Positions 13,201 to 21,065 of a stretch of 64,000 bases of DNA are shown here, one piece after another (position 1 is the stretch's first letter; each line of letters opens with the position of its first letter). The position numbers and the translations under genes were made by a program. A model generated the notes under the pieces. The model saw only the letters and a list, made by a program, of their open reading frames with translations, was not told the origin of the DNA and did no database searches. The DNA is from Colias croceus (Eukaryota > Arthropoda > Insecta > Lepidoptera > Pieridae). The stretch spans positions 6,830,001 to 6,894,000 of the forward strand of contig NC_059551.1 of the NCBI RefSeq assembly GCF_905220415.1, given 5' to 3'.

Positions 13201-16200
13201 GGTGATTGAGCGCGCTTCTTGTAGCTTCTTGATTTCTTCACCGAAGCTATCGTGTTGTGCGCGCTGAATGAGTATTCGCTCTGCGCTTTGAATGTGGCGA
13301 TACTCCATTTTTGTAGCGGTGCGTTTAATATGCACGTCTATGAAGGTTAATACACGCGCTATCGTACGCACTAACGTTTCGTATTTAGAGAAACGTGCGG
13401 GATCCGGCAGCCAATCGAATATGGTAGGCTGCTCGTTGATGTGTAATACGTCCACGTCGTCCTCTTCGTACGCTTCTCGTTCTGTGGGCCACCGTTCTTC
13501 GTGTTCGTGTAAGAACTCCGGTCCATAAAACCATCTATGTAGGTTTACGTCGACGTTGCAAAGTCTCGTAGCGTCGTCCGCAACATTATGCTGTGTAGGC
13601 AGCCATCGCCACTCGGTTTTGTTGGTTAGTTCGGCTATCTCACCGAGCCTGTGTGCGACGAACGGAGTGTAGCGTTTCGTGTCGTTCCTCACCCATTGAA
13701 CGACGGTTGAAGAGTCCGTCCAATAGACCGTACGTTCGATTTCGTACCGATGTTCCCGCTTTATCGTATCGGCGAGTCTCGCGCCGATAACCGCTGCTTG
13801 TAGCTCCAGACGCGGTATGGTTTGTGCGCGTCGGGGAGCTACCTTCGCTTTAGCCGCCATCAATTTGATGTTGTAGCTGCCGTCGTCCTTGAGCGTACGC
13901 CAATACGCAACTGTAGCGTAGGCCTGTTCGCTCGCGTCGCAGAACACATGTAGCTCGACGCCCCGTGCCTTCGTAGCGTCGTAGCACCGTCGTAGGCGTA
14001 GCTTGCTGACTTGCTTTAATTGTGCAAGCCAATCCGCAAATAACTCGCCCTCCTCTGCCGGTATCGCTTCGTCCCACGATATCTGAAGGCGCCACAAGCT
14101 CTGTAGTATAATCTTCGCCCGTATAGTGAAGTGGCTTAGAAGTCCCAGCGGGTCGTATATAGACATAACGGCGCTGAGTGCTTCTCTCTTTGTCGGCGGT
14201 CGCTCTCGCTCTCGCACCTCCGCCGGCACGCGATTCATAGATGTGTTGAATCCCAATTCGTCTCGTACGGCATCCCATATGAGGCCGAGTATCTTAGGCG
14301 TTGGTGGCGAGCCGCCTAGCTGAGTCGGCGCGGTGGCGTGCAGCTCTTGCGGTATGTTTCGCAATATGCACTCGTTGCTCGCGCTCCACCCACGCAATGT
14401 GAAGCCCGCCACAGCGTGTACTTTTCTTGTTTCTTCCACGGCTCTACACGCCTCTTCCACATTGTTGTAGCTAACGACCATGTCGTCCATATAATGGCCG
14501 TTAGTGATAGCCTCCCACGCCATCGGGTACTTTTCAGCGTGGATTTGTGCGTTATGATTACGCACGTAGTGTGCCATGAATGGCGAGCTCGCTGCGCCGA
14601 AGATCATTGATGTCATCTTATACTGTTGCGGTGGTGAATCACGCTTATCACCTCTCCACAAGAATTGTTGTGCAGGCTGATCTTCGGAGCGAATCTTAAT
14701 TCGTAAAAACATTTCTTGCACGTCCGCTGTTACTGCCACGCTTCCCTCTCTAAACCGGAAGAGTATGCCCGGTAGAGATAGCAACATGTCGGGTCCCTCT
14801 AATAGCTCGTCGTTGAGACAAACTCCGTAGCTCTTCGCCGCCGCATCGAATACGAGTCTGTGTTTGCCGGGCTTGTTTGGGTTGGTAACGGCAAAGTGCG
14901 GCAAGTACCAACACACGTTGCTCTTTGCTTCCGATCCGTCGCACGGTACCGCATATCCTTTTGCAAATAAATTGTTTATTTGTCGCGTGTACTCGTCGGC
15001 AAACTTCGGTGACGCGTCCATTTTCCTTTCGATGTTTGTTAGGCGACGAAGTGCGTTGTTGTAACTGAGAGGCATGATAGTGTTGTCTCTCTTCCATGGC
15101 AGTCCGACTTCATAACCATTTTCTATTTGTTTTATAGTTTGTTGAACTATCTTTGTGGCTCTTGCGTCGGCGTCGCTAACGCGTGGTTCGTTAGCGATGC
15201 ATAAAGCTTCTATCTTGAAATGTTCGGCGACTATGTCGTGCAGTCGCTCGTCGAGTTGTTGTTGATGCTCGCTATCGTGCACGTGCAGCACATTATTTTT
15301 TTTTATAAGTGCTCTCTGAGGCGCGGTTCCGTGCACCACCCAGCCGAGTTGTGTTCTTGACGCGGCCGGTTCGTCGGGACCGCCCGTGCGCAGCTCACGC
15401 GATACAATGCATTCCCAGTGATCTGTACCAATTAGCAGGCCCGCGTGCGCTCGTTCGTAGCATACTTCATCGGTGGGTATATCGCGCAAGTGTTCATAGC
15501 GGAGAAGCGAGTTCGGTATGGCTTGTTGATGAAGTTTAAGATTTTTCATCGTTCGCGCTTTCACCGTGTGTGTGATGCCTTCGTTGTTTCCTTTTAGTTG
15601 AATGGAAACTAATTTGCTGTTTTTCTCGCTTTGTTCCATGTTCGCCCCGTGTATGCAAAGAGGCAATGTGGGGCCCTCTGCGCCGATTTGACGAGCGATA
15701 TCTTCGTCTATGAGAGATATAGTTGATCCCTCATCCAGTAGCGCATGAGTTTTGATCTCCCCCCGTGGACCAAACACGGTGACGGGACACATCTTCAATA
15801 AAACGTTGCGTCGATGTGTGGTCGCGCGGTCCGCAACCGACATAACGGTTTCTTCCGCAGATGTCGATGGCTCCTCCCTCGGTGTTTCGTTATGCAAGGA
15901 CGAATGGTGTGAGCGCTGGCATTCGTTTACGCCGCACAACTTCGCCTTACAGAAATTGCGTCTGTGTTTTCTCGTGGCGCATTTAAAACAAATTCCCTTT
16001 TGTTTTACTAGCGCCCATCGCTCGTTTACGCTGAGTTTTGTGTATTGCGGGCACGCAGTGAGTTCGTGGTCACGCCCACAACACGGACATGTTTTTTCTT
16101 TCTTTTCTTCATTCGTTGATACAATATTGAAGACTGCAGTTTTCCTTCGTGACGCTGGCTTCGATGTTGTTGTCGTAGCGTTGCTCACAGGCGCGTACGT

Positions 16201-18702
16201 GTATCGCAGCGCCTGATCGGCCTCTCGCATAAGGAAGCGAGATAGCACGACGATTTCCGGGTCTATCGTTCCCTCTTGTGTGAGCGCGTAGTCGCACCAA
16301 CGCGATCGAATGTGTGGACTTAGCTTGTCCAAAACCTCTCTCGCCAGCATCGGATTGAAAAGGTATCCTTTGCGGTCGATCGTTTGTATTGTGCAGACTA
16401 TATTTTGCAACTTAACGGCGAAGCTATTCAATTCTTTCGCCGATGTCCCCGGCCTCGGCATTTTTTTCAATTCGTCCAATGCTCTATCGACGAGTATTTC
16501 CGGTCGTCCGAAGCATTGTTCGAGCGTTCGAATTATCAGCGCAGGCGACGTCGCGGTGTGTAGTAATGCCGCCACGGCGTCTCTTGCTTCGCCTCTCAGA
16601 CACGAGCGTAAACGTTGAATATTTTCCGCGTCTGAGACGTTATACATTTCTGTCGTGTCTTTAAATGCAGCGTGAAATGGCAGCCACTCTTCAATAGCGC
16701 CCGCGTATATTGGGAGCTCTACGTGGCGCAGCCGCGGTTGTGCCATTTTTTCTAATGACGCTGCTAACCGTTCGATGCCCGTTCGGGACTTAGTCGGCGT
16801 GGGAGATCGCCCTCGTTGCACGCTGAACCGTAGCTGTCTCTCGTCTTTGTTCGGCTCCCCCCGTGTGTTTATGGGGTTCGCCTGCAGCCAGTCGTCCACC
16901 TTCTGATGTTCGTCATGTGCGGTGGTGGTGTCTTCTTGTAGATTTTCTTCTTCTATCGCCGACACCTCGACTTGAAGACGCTTCTTTACGAGCTCTTTTT
17001 CAAGCTCGAGTTCCTTGCGGTGAATGGCCGCGAGTTTTTCCGCCGCCTCTAATTCCGCCATTTTAATTCGTGTGGCCGTGCTCCCCGTGGACCGTGCCGA
17101 TCTGACGGACCTTGTAGGTGATCGCCGCCGTGGTTGCGCTACGTCAGCCGATTCGGTGGCTGTGGTAGTCCTCAACTCCGACGGTGAGGCCGGAGGGTCG
17201 AGTATTAAGCGTCGAGCCCTCTCCTGCCGCACTTGCTCCATAGCCCGGTCTTCGATGTCCGCGGCTTCGCCCTGGCTGCGTGTGACGACCATGTTGATAT
17301 TAACCCGTAGATATCGATGGCTTCTTCTTTCAGCAGGGTTTCCGTGGTTCGAATCTTCAATCCGGCGCTCGATGGACCACTGAATATTCTGGACTGTATG
17401 TAGATTGAAAACTCAGTTTCTTCCTCGATAGCTCTTTATTCTCCAAACTTGATCTTAGACTAACTTTACAACAAAATCTTAACATATTTATACAATTTAC
17501 AAGGGTACAATAGCGTAGGTAGGTAAGAGCCGTGGGAAACGATGTTGCGGGACGGAAGCACCCCCGCCGTCGCCTGCGCGCGCGCCGTCGACCACTGTGT
17601 ATAACTCCGTTTCCGCTCGTTCAACACGAGCCGGACGCCTCGTTGTTTGGCCGCTCGTCGCTCCTCAACACTTATAGATATTGGAATTTATTTAACACGT
17701 TGCTATAAAAATAGGAGTAACTAGGGTGTTTAGTTACTTTGTACTGATAAAACAATTACAATAGAGCTTACGTAAAACAAACTTTTTTAGTAATTAAAGT
17801 TAAAAAAATTCTTATGAAAGAATTATAAATTCACACATAGTATCATTCGCAGAATTGAGTTCCTTGACCCTTTTTGAATAATAACAATAACATAAAAATA
17901 AAACAATATAAACTTATGTTTATTGTGGATACCATAAAACTACCATACTGGGCTTATGAAATGGCAATATAAATAAACTTTATCTCCAATCTTGTAATTT
18001 ACAAAACTGCATACAACGTCGTAAATGACGCGATACATAGCTCAGTCTTGACCTAAAACATTTTGAAGGCCTTGGCTGAGGTCAATGAAATCTTAATAGA
18101 TTTCGTGTTTATACTTTATGCTTACAGTCGTGAATTTTCTATACCTTGAAACTAGATCGATAAAAATTTAAAATATTGAGATTGTATAAGATAGGTTTTC
18201 TTTATTGATAAAAATGCAAAGGTTACGCAGTACAAATGAATATTTTTAAGTTGGAATAGGTACATTATCTTAACTTAGGTTAGTTTATTTAGTAGTAATA
18301 TCCCGTAAATCCTACGGGAATAGGAATTATGTAGCTTTTCCTAGAATACGAAGCCCCGGGTGGAAAGCTAATAAATTATAACTGATATTTTCAAAGTTAG
18401 TATTAGATAATAGATTGTAAGCAGTTATCGTAATTTCTTTCTTCACTTGTGTCTCAACCAATTTTTAAAAACATGCATGCCGTTTTAAACATAAGTAACA
18501 GTTTCAAAGGTAAGTGACAATACAAAAACATTTCAGGATTGTCCCATGGGCATGCACGTCGGAAATGATCCGCGGTCTCGTGCCGGACGCGATGCCCGCG
18601 CCCATGCCCATGCCCGAGCACAAATTGGACGCGCCCACGACCGGGAAGGACTCGCGGCCCATGACTTTAGTCCCACCCGCTAGACACGACCGACATGTCT
18701 GA
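7299..18702 (+). CDS. Short-chain dehydrogenase/reductase, retinol dehydrogenase-like (SDR16C type), 5' partial
   Basis: Five exons: 7299-7423, 8555-8665, 9212-9459, 10283-10399 and 18537-18702 (stop TGA at 18700-18702). All junctions are GT-AG and the phases agree. The product is an NAD(P)-dependent oxidoreductase of the epidermal retinol dehydrogenase family, which act on retinoids or steroids at ER or lipid-droplet membranes. Exon 1 ends in a DLAAREDIY segment (adenine-ring pocket position) and exon 2 carries LLVNNAGVVSG, the NNAG motif. Exon 3 holds the active site: IASMAGHVG followed by YCASK, the YxxxK catalytic pair. The late exons give a hydrophobic FRLLLPFKW, typical of this subfamily, and an unusual Met/Pro-rich tail. 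The exon(s) encoding the GxxxGxG cofactor loop are not in the visible sequence. The last intron is 8.1 kb long because of a BEL/Pao insertion on the opposite strand and a 683-bp GC-rich insertion. The substrate is not known from sequence. Confidence 0.88.
8112..8141. repeat. Short tandem repeat, GGATACG-like units
   Basis: Three to four imperfect copies of a 7-bp unit (gatacgg) in an intron of the dehydrogenase. It has no evident function. Confidence 0.6.
8313..8490 (+). repeat. RTE-like retroelement 3' tail
   Basis: The segment opens with a GCAAACCGGGCGAACTCCG-like head and continues through AAATCGGTTCGTGCATTCTG to a TTTTTATATAGTAGATA end. This is the pattern of a widespread lepidopteran RTE-type tail. 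No coding part is present. It lies in the intron before exon 2 of the dehydrogenase. Confidence 0.55.
9010..9077 (+). pseudogene. Decayed duplicate of SDR exon 3 start
   Basis: This 68-bp stretch reproduces the first part of the true exon 3 (which starts at 9212) about 200 bp upstream. Both read AC(A/G)GTAAAAGCGTTTA and then CCCAGACAT, continuing to a shared GGGCAT and ATAGTGA. The copy is preceded by a splice-acceptor-like TATAG. It carries a one-base deletion after GACATAAT and a seven-base insertion (tagaaat) after GGGCAT, so it cannot encode the same peptide, and it stops resembling the exon before the YxxxK motif. I read it as the remains of a tandem partial exon duplication. Confidence 0.75.
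10425..11107 (+). mobile_element. 683-bp GC-rich insertion with 10-bp target duplication, unclassified
   Basis: A sharply GC-rich block sits in AT-rich intron just after the exon 4 donor. It is flanked by a perfect direct repeat TTAACATTTT at 10415-10424 and 11108-11117. Terminal inverted repeats are not visible, so the duplication suggests integration of a retroposon or similar element. It contains a 174-codon proline-rich open frame (10446-10970) starting 21 bp from its left end, and then about 135 bp with hairpins: GCGGCCTCC/GGAGGCCGC, CGCCCGT/ACGGGCG and GGGCTTCCCGCCC. There is no poly-A tail. A non-LTR element with a structured 3' end, heavily deleted inside, would fit; this is inference. 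Confidence 0.7.
10446..10970 (+). CDS. Proline-rich ORF inside the 683-bp insertion
   Basis: The 174-codon frame is composed mainly of Pro, Ala, Thr and Ser, with a basic end (GRARKRKRSIDSYDAESNSKK, which resembles a nuclear localisation signal) before the stop. No enzymatic motif is visible. In position it resembles an ORF1-type nucleic-acid-binding protein of a retroelement, but I do not recognise the family. High GC content alone makes long open frames likely, and the minus strand is also open across part of it, so expression is unproven. Confidence 0.4.
   Translation: MRAPPESRCPFPRDLLSPPPPAAYTTPSYPPELLAAMSAPQTAPPAPPSTHALRALPHTPVHNAPSLRSFLHALIVHSVTPTPPQVPHSTAPARPAAPPTTPTPTPIQIPSVGTQVPSPPPHLYSHAQLAPPTPPIRVVSPQSPSVPGHDTTHGRARKRKRSIDSYDAESNSKK
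11861..12146 (-). repeat. BEL/Pao 3' LTR
   Basis: A 286-bp copy of the LTR at the left end of the element. The gag-pol frame runs into it, so the stop codon at 12097-12099 lies inside the LTR and the last 16 or so residues are LTR-encoded. The same bases exist in the 5' LTR, where they are not translated. Confidence 0.93.
12097..17292 (-). CDS. BEL/Pao gag-pol polyprotein with apparent integrase zinc-finger deletion
   Basis: 1,731 codons without a stop, starting 92 bp inside the 5' LTR. Order of parts: gag with a coiled, charged N-terminus; Cys/His knuckles near residues 400-470 (CPCCGRDHELTAC, CFKCATRKHRRNFC); an aspartic protease near 517 with ALLDEGSTIS; reverse transcriptase with YMDD near 934; RNase H with FCDAS near 1117 and YWTDSSTV near 1192; an integrase core with GVDYFGP near 1420, YSDNGTNF near 1481 and GAWERLVRS near 1532 (the D, D and E residues); and a C-terminal DUF5641-like domain. 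Between the VRVRGRI segment and the KPQVPAKGDLP segment (residues about 1380-1395) the N-terminal HHCC zinc-binding part expected before the core is absent, although the frame is intact. By family knowledge this looks like an in-frame loss of roughly 80-90 residues. The element may therefore need integrase in trans. Confidence 0.93.
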   Translation of the reverse strand: MVVTRSQGEAADIEDRAMEQVRQERARRLILDPPASPSELRTTTATESADVAQPRRRSPTRSVRSARSTGSTATRIKMAELEAAEKLAAIHRKELELEKELVKKRLQVEVSAIEEENLQEDTTTAHDEHQKVDDWLQANPINTRGEPNKDERQLRFSVQRGRSPTPTKSRTGIERLAASLEKMAQPRLRHVELPIYAGAIEEWLPFHAAFKDTTEMYNVSDAENIQRLRSCLRGEARDAVAALLHTATSPALIIRTLEQCFGRPEILVDRALDELKKMPRPGTSAKELNSFAVKLQNIVCTIQTIDRKGYLFNPMLAREVLDKLSPHIRSRWCDYALTQEGTIDPEIVVLSRFLMREADQALRYTYAPVSNATTTTSKPASRRKTAVFNIVSTNEEKKEKTCPCCGRDHELTACPQYTKLSVNERWALVKQKGICFKCATRKHRRNFCKAKLCGVNECQRSHHSSLHNETPREEPSTSAEETVMSVADRATTHRRNVLLKMCPVTVFGPRGEIKTHALLDEGSTISLIDEDIARQIGAEGPTLPLCIHGANMEQSEKNSKLVSIQLKGNNEGITHTVKARTMKNLKLHQQAIPNSLLRYEHLRDIPTDEVCYERAHAGLLIGTDHWECIVSRELRTGGPDEPAASRTQLGWVVHGTAPQRALIKKNNVLHVHDSEHQQQLDERLHDIVAEHFKIEALCIANEPRVSDADARATKIVQQTIKQIENGYEVGLPWKRDNTIMPLSYNNALRRLTNIERKMDASPKFADEYTRQINNLFAKGYAVPCDGSEAKSNVCWYLPHFAVTNPNKPGKHRLVFDAAAKSYGVCLNDELLEGPDMLLSLPGILFRFREGSVAVTADVQEMFLRIKIRSEDQPAQQFLWRGDKRDSPPQQYKMTSMIFGAASSPFMAHYVRNHNAQIHAEKYPMAWEAITNGHYMDDMVVSYNNVEEACRAVEETRKVHAVAGFTLRGWSASNECILRNIPQELHATAPTQLGGSPPTPKILGLIWDAVRDELGFNTSMNRVPAEVRERERPPTKREALSAVMSIYDPLGLLSHFTIRAKIILQSLWRLQISWDEAIPAEEGELFADWLAQLKQVSKLRLRRCYDATKARGVELHVFCDASEQAYATVAYWRTLKDDGSYNIKLMAAKAKVAPRRAQTIPRLELQAAVIGARLADTIKREHRYEIERTVYWTDSSTVVQWVRNDTKRYTPFVAHRLGEIAELTNKTEWRWLPTQHNVADDATRLCNVDVNLHRWFYGPEFLHEHEERWPTEREAYEEDDVDVLHINEQPTIFDWLPDPARFSKYETLVRTIARVLTFIDVHIKRTATKMEYRHIQSAERILIQRAQHDSFGEEIKKLQEARSITKSSKLFKLDPVLEDGIVRVRGRINAVRRMKPQVPAKGDLPRARLDAFHRPFTNCGVDYFGPMQVKIGRRREKRWGALFTCLTSRAVHIEIVASLSTDSAIMALRRMAARRGWPRLIYSDNGTNFKGASEELKKAHGEWAAALSEEALRHRTEWRFIPPGAPNQGGAWERLVRSIKTALGATLHERAPSEELLHTLLTEAEFSVNARPLTHVSVDPHDPEALTPNHFLLGSSAGLPTTTQCDVQDRQMWRASQALANHFWHRWVKEYLPTLVPRGEPRNTARRVLEGDVVVIVDHTLPRNTWPMGVVVRTHAGPDGAVRVAEVRTRSGVFRRPVSKLVVVAKEATHATPGGELLRSDERPNNEASGSC
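12147..12160 (-). promoter_or_regulatory. Polypurine tract of BEL/Pao element
   Basis: The minus strand reads GCCGGGGGGAGAGC directly before the 3' LTR, the expected position of the plus-strand primer. The tract also lies inside the gag-pol frame, where it contributes the PGGEL residues. Confidence 0.75.
17362..17379 (-). promoter_or_regulatory. Putative tRNA primer-binding site of BEL/Pao element
   Basis: Five bases inside the 5' LTR the minus strand reads TGGTCCATCGAGCGCCGG. It starts with the TGG expected for pairing with the CCA end of a tRNA. I could not assign the tRNA. Confidence 0.6.
17385..17670 (-). repeat. BEL/Pao 5' LTR
   Basis: In element orientation it starts TGTTGAGGAGCGACGAGC and ends CCAGAATA. 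It should contain the promoter and transcription start of the element. It ends at the CTTAT duplication on the outer side and borders the primer site on the inner side. It matches the 3' LTR at 11861-12146 with no difference seen. Confidence 0.93.
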
Positions 18703-21065
18703 CCATGCTCTAATCTTATTTTTTTCGAATGATGATTACTTAGAGCATTAAACCCATTGTTTAAAGTTGGTTTAATGCTCTTAGGCTATAATGGTTGTTA
18801 GGGATTGTTCTGGTGTTTTGTGTTTAAGTATAGTACCTACTATTGGATATTTTAATGTATTTTATCCCGTCGCTGTAAGAAACAACGCGAACGGGATAAA
18901 CAAGTATGTACCTATATACGTACTACTCAAAAGAAAATAAAAGTGACTTATTCATTTCATCTTGATTTAAATTGACTCTTTCACAACATGTTAAAAACAT
19001 CGTTTATTGTTGATAACGTAAGTACAATCTCAAGAATATATATTAACTCTTTTTTTTTTCCAACCCTTTATATATTCTTTTGAGTGGTATATAATAAATA
19101 AATCGCCTTTTAAAACCGTCAAAAGTCATTAATTTCCAAATTATATATGATATAATTTTTAAATTAAGTATAGACTTAACGAAAAATAATTGACTTTGAA
19201 CATCTTCGACATGTCTTGGCTCGACATTTGTTTCTATTACTTATCCCTTTATCGTTGTAATTGTAAAAAATCAGAGTTCAAGTCTATTATTAAGTTATTA
19301 AGTAATTAATGAGGACCATGCAATGCCTTAGTGATTTGTAAAAAATATAAAATATGACAACTTCTAATGGTGCATCAATAAGTGACCTTAACTTAGTGAA
19401 TGAAAGACAATCTTCAAAATATAAGTTGTAATACAAGTTTATACGAGAAAAACGGAAAAAAAGCATCTTTTATATCATTTATTTTTAATAACGCTTGTGA
19501 ATTTTGTAATATTTTCATAGTTTTGTTATACGATTTACATTAAAACGTTTTTGACATAATTCTCTATTAAATAAATGTTAATGGTGCAATTATATAATTT
19601 TACTCTTCACAAAATGTGTCTACATCAATACTTTTAAGTTAACATTAAATAATTTTAGTAAAGCTGTGGTACTTAGTCAAATTAAGATAACAAGAGATTT
19701 TGGATGTGATTTCTAGTTAAAATATAGTTTAGTTATTTTTATATCCCTTTTATACTGTGGTAGCTAGGTACTACATTGCAATATCAATAACTTTTATTTT
19801 ACTTAATATGAGAAATTCCTCTTTTTGTATCTAAATCTATGTGCCTTAAGAATAACATTTCAATTTCGTTTATAAGAACGTTAAAAATGTCTAATAGTTT
19901 ATCATATAAGACCTTTTTTTATTTTGAAATTACACGGCAGCTAGATAATTTATAACACAATATAAATGAAGAATAAGATTGTTTCAAATAATTGAATTAA
20001 TAACACATCCATAGCTAAAGATATTGCAAGTATTGTAGCACGTCCTCAAGTGAGCTCAAGAGCGAACTTGGTACACATTACCTCTTATTTTTATTTAGGT
20101 AATTAATGAGGGTTCGGTTAGATAACATGCAATTTGCTCAACATCCGAATGCAGATAATAATTAATTTTTATGTTATTTAGTTTGATCATAAATCCATCT
20201 TCAAGAGGCGCAAATTGCATTTTATCAATAGTTGTTTTGAGCATTTTATTTATAGCTATAATATATTGTATATGTATCAAAGGCATTTTATTGTATCAAA
20301 AGTTTTAAAAACTCGTCAACTGTATGTAACTATGTAATAAATAAGGTTTGCATTTGTACGACCAATTTTGTATACATTCCATTTTGTGATGTAGGTAATA
20401 ATGTTTGGGATATACGAATTATTTTTATAACTAATAAATGAAATGAACATACATTAATTGAATTCTTTTATTTTCCCTCTCTCCTTTCAACCACTATACA
20501 GCGCCTTCACAAAATATGTCTTTCTGTACAAGACTTGAAAGGAATACTCTCCAAACATGTAACAAATAGAAAATATTATAAATTTAACCTAACAGAGGAC
20601 TAGTAAAAATATTTATCAATCAACTCAAACACATCGCAAAGCCACAACATATTAAAATTAATTAACACTCAATGCTTTTTTCAATCAATCATTTTATCAT
20701 TTACATAAACAATAATTAAATAATACATTATTTGGAGTTTAAGTACCCACATAGTACATACTGATTATAATAATATTATAAGCAATACAATTAAGAAAAC
20801 TAACAGCACCTACTTAATCTGTAAAGTAATGCCCATTATTATAAATTAATTAAATACACAATAAATGAAAATGCCTAATTTACATAGTAATTGTTATTTT
20901 TTGCCAGGCGACATGAATTTGTTCGTATTTTTATTATAAGGTAGATTAAATTCAAGGGGACAAATAGATATAGATTAATTTAATTATGTACATTATATAC
21001 TGATGAAAATTCATATTTAAAGAAGTTAATAAAATTTGAATAATTAACTACTTATCAATCTAATT
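18703..21065. other. Intergenic region between convergent SDR and integrin genes
   Basis: AT-rich sequence between two genes that point toward each other. It holds the 3' UTRs: a TTATCCCGT/ACGGGATAA inverted repeat near 18865-18900, and an AATAAA at 18936. No coding exon is supported. Confidence 0.6.
18742..18781 (+). other. Hairpin in SDR 3' UTR
   Basis: Perfect 13-bp arms (AGAGCATTAAACC and its complement) around a 14-base loop, 40 bp after the SDR stop codon. A candidate AATAAA polyadenylation signal follows at 18936-18941, so the hairpin would be in the mRNA. Its function is unknown. Confidence 0.55.

Larger units (their letters stand above)
11861..17670 (-). mobile_element. Full-length BEL/Pao LTR retrotransposon
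   Basis: A 5,810-bp element in reverse orientation within the last intron of the dehydrogenase. It has 286-bp LTRs at both ends and a perfect 5-bp target duplication CTTAT (11856-11860 and 17671-17675). Between the LTRs is a leader with a tRNA primer site, one continuous 1,731-codon gag-pol frame and a purine-rich tract. By eye the two LTR copies are identical over their full length, so the insertion is very young. No envelope-like frame is present. The integrase appears to lack its zinc-binding segment (see the polyprotein). Antisense orientation relative to the host gene is the commonly tolerated arrangement for intronic LTR elements. Confidence 0.95.

Noticed and set aside
12008..17383. 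Numerous ORFs in other frames across the BEL/Pao element
   Set aside because: Shadows of the gag-pol frame with its high GC content.
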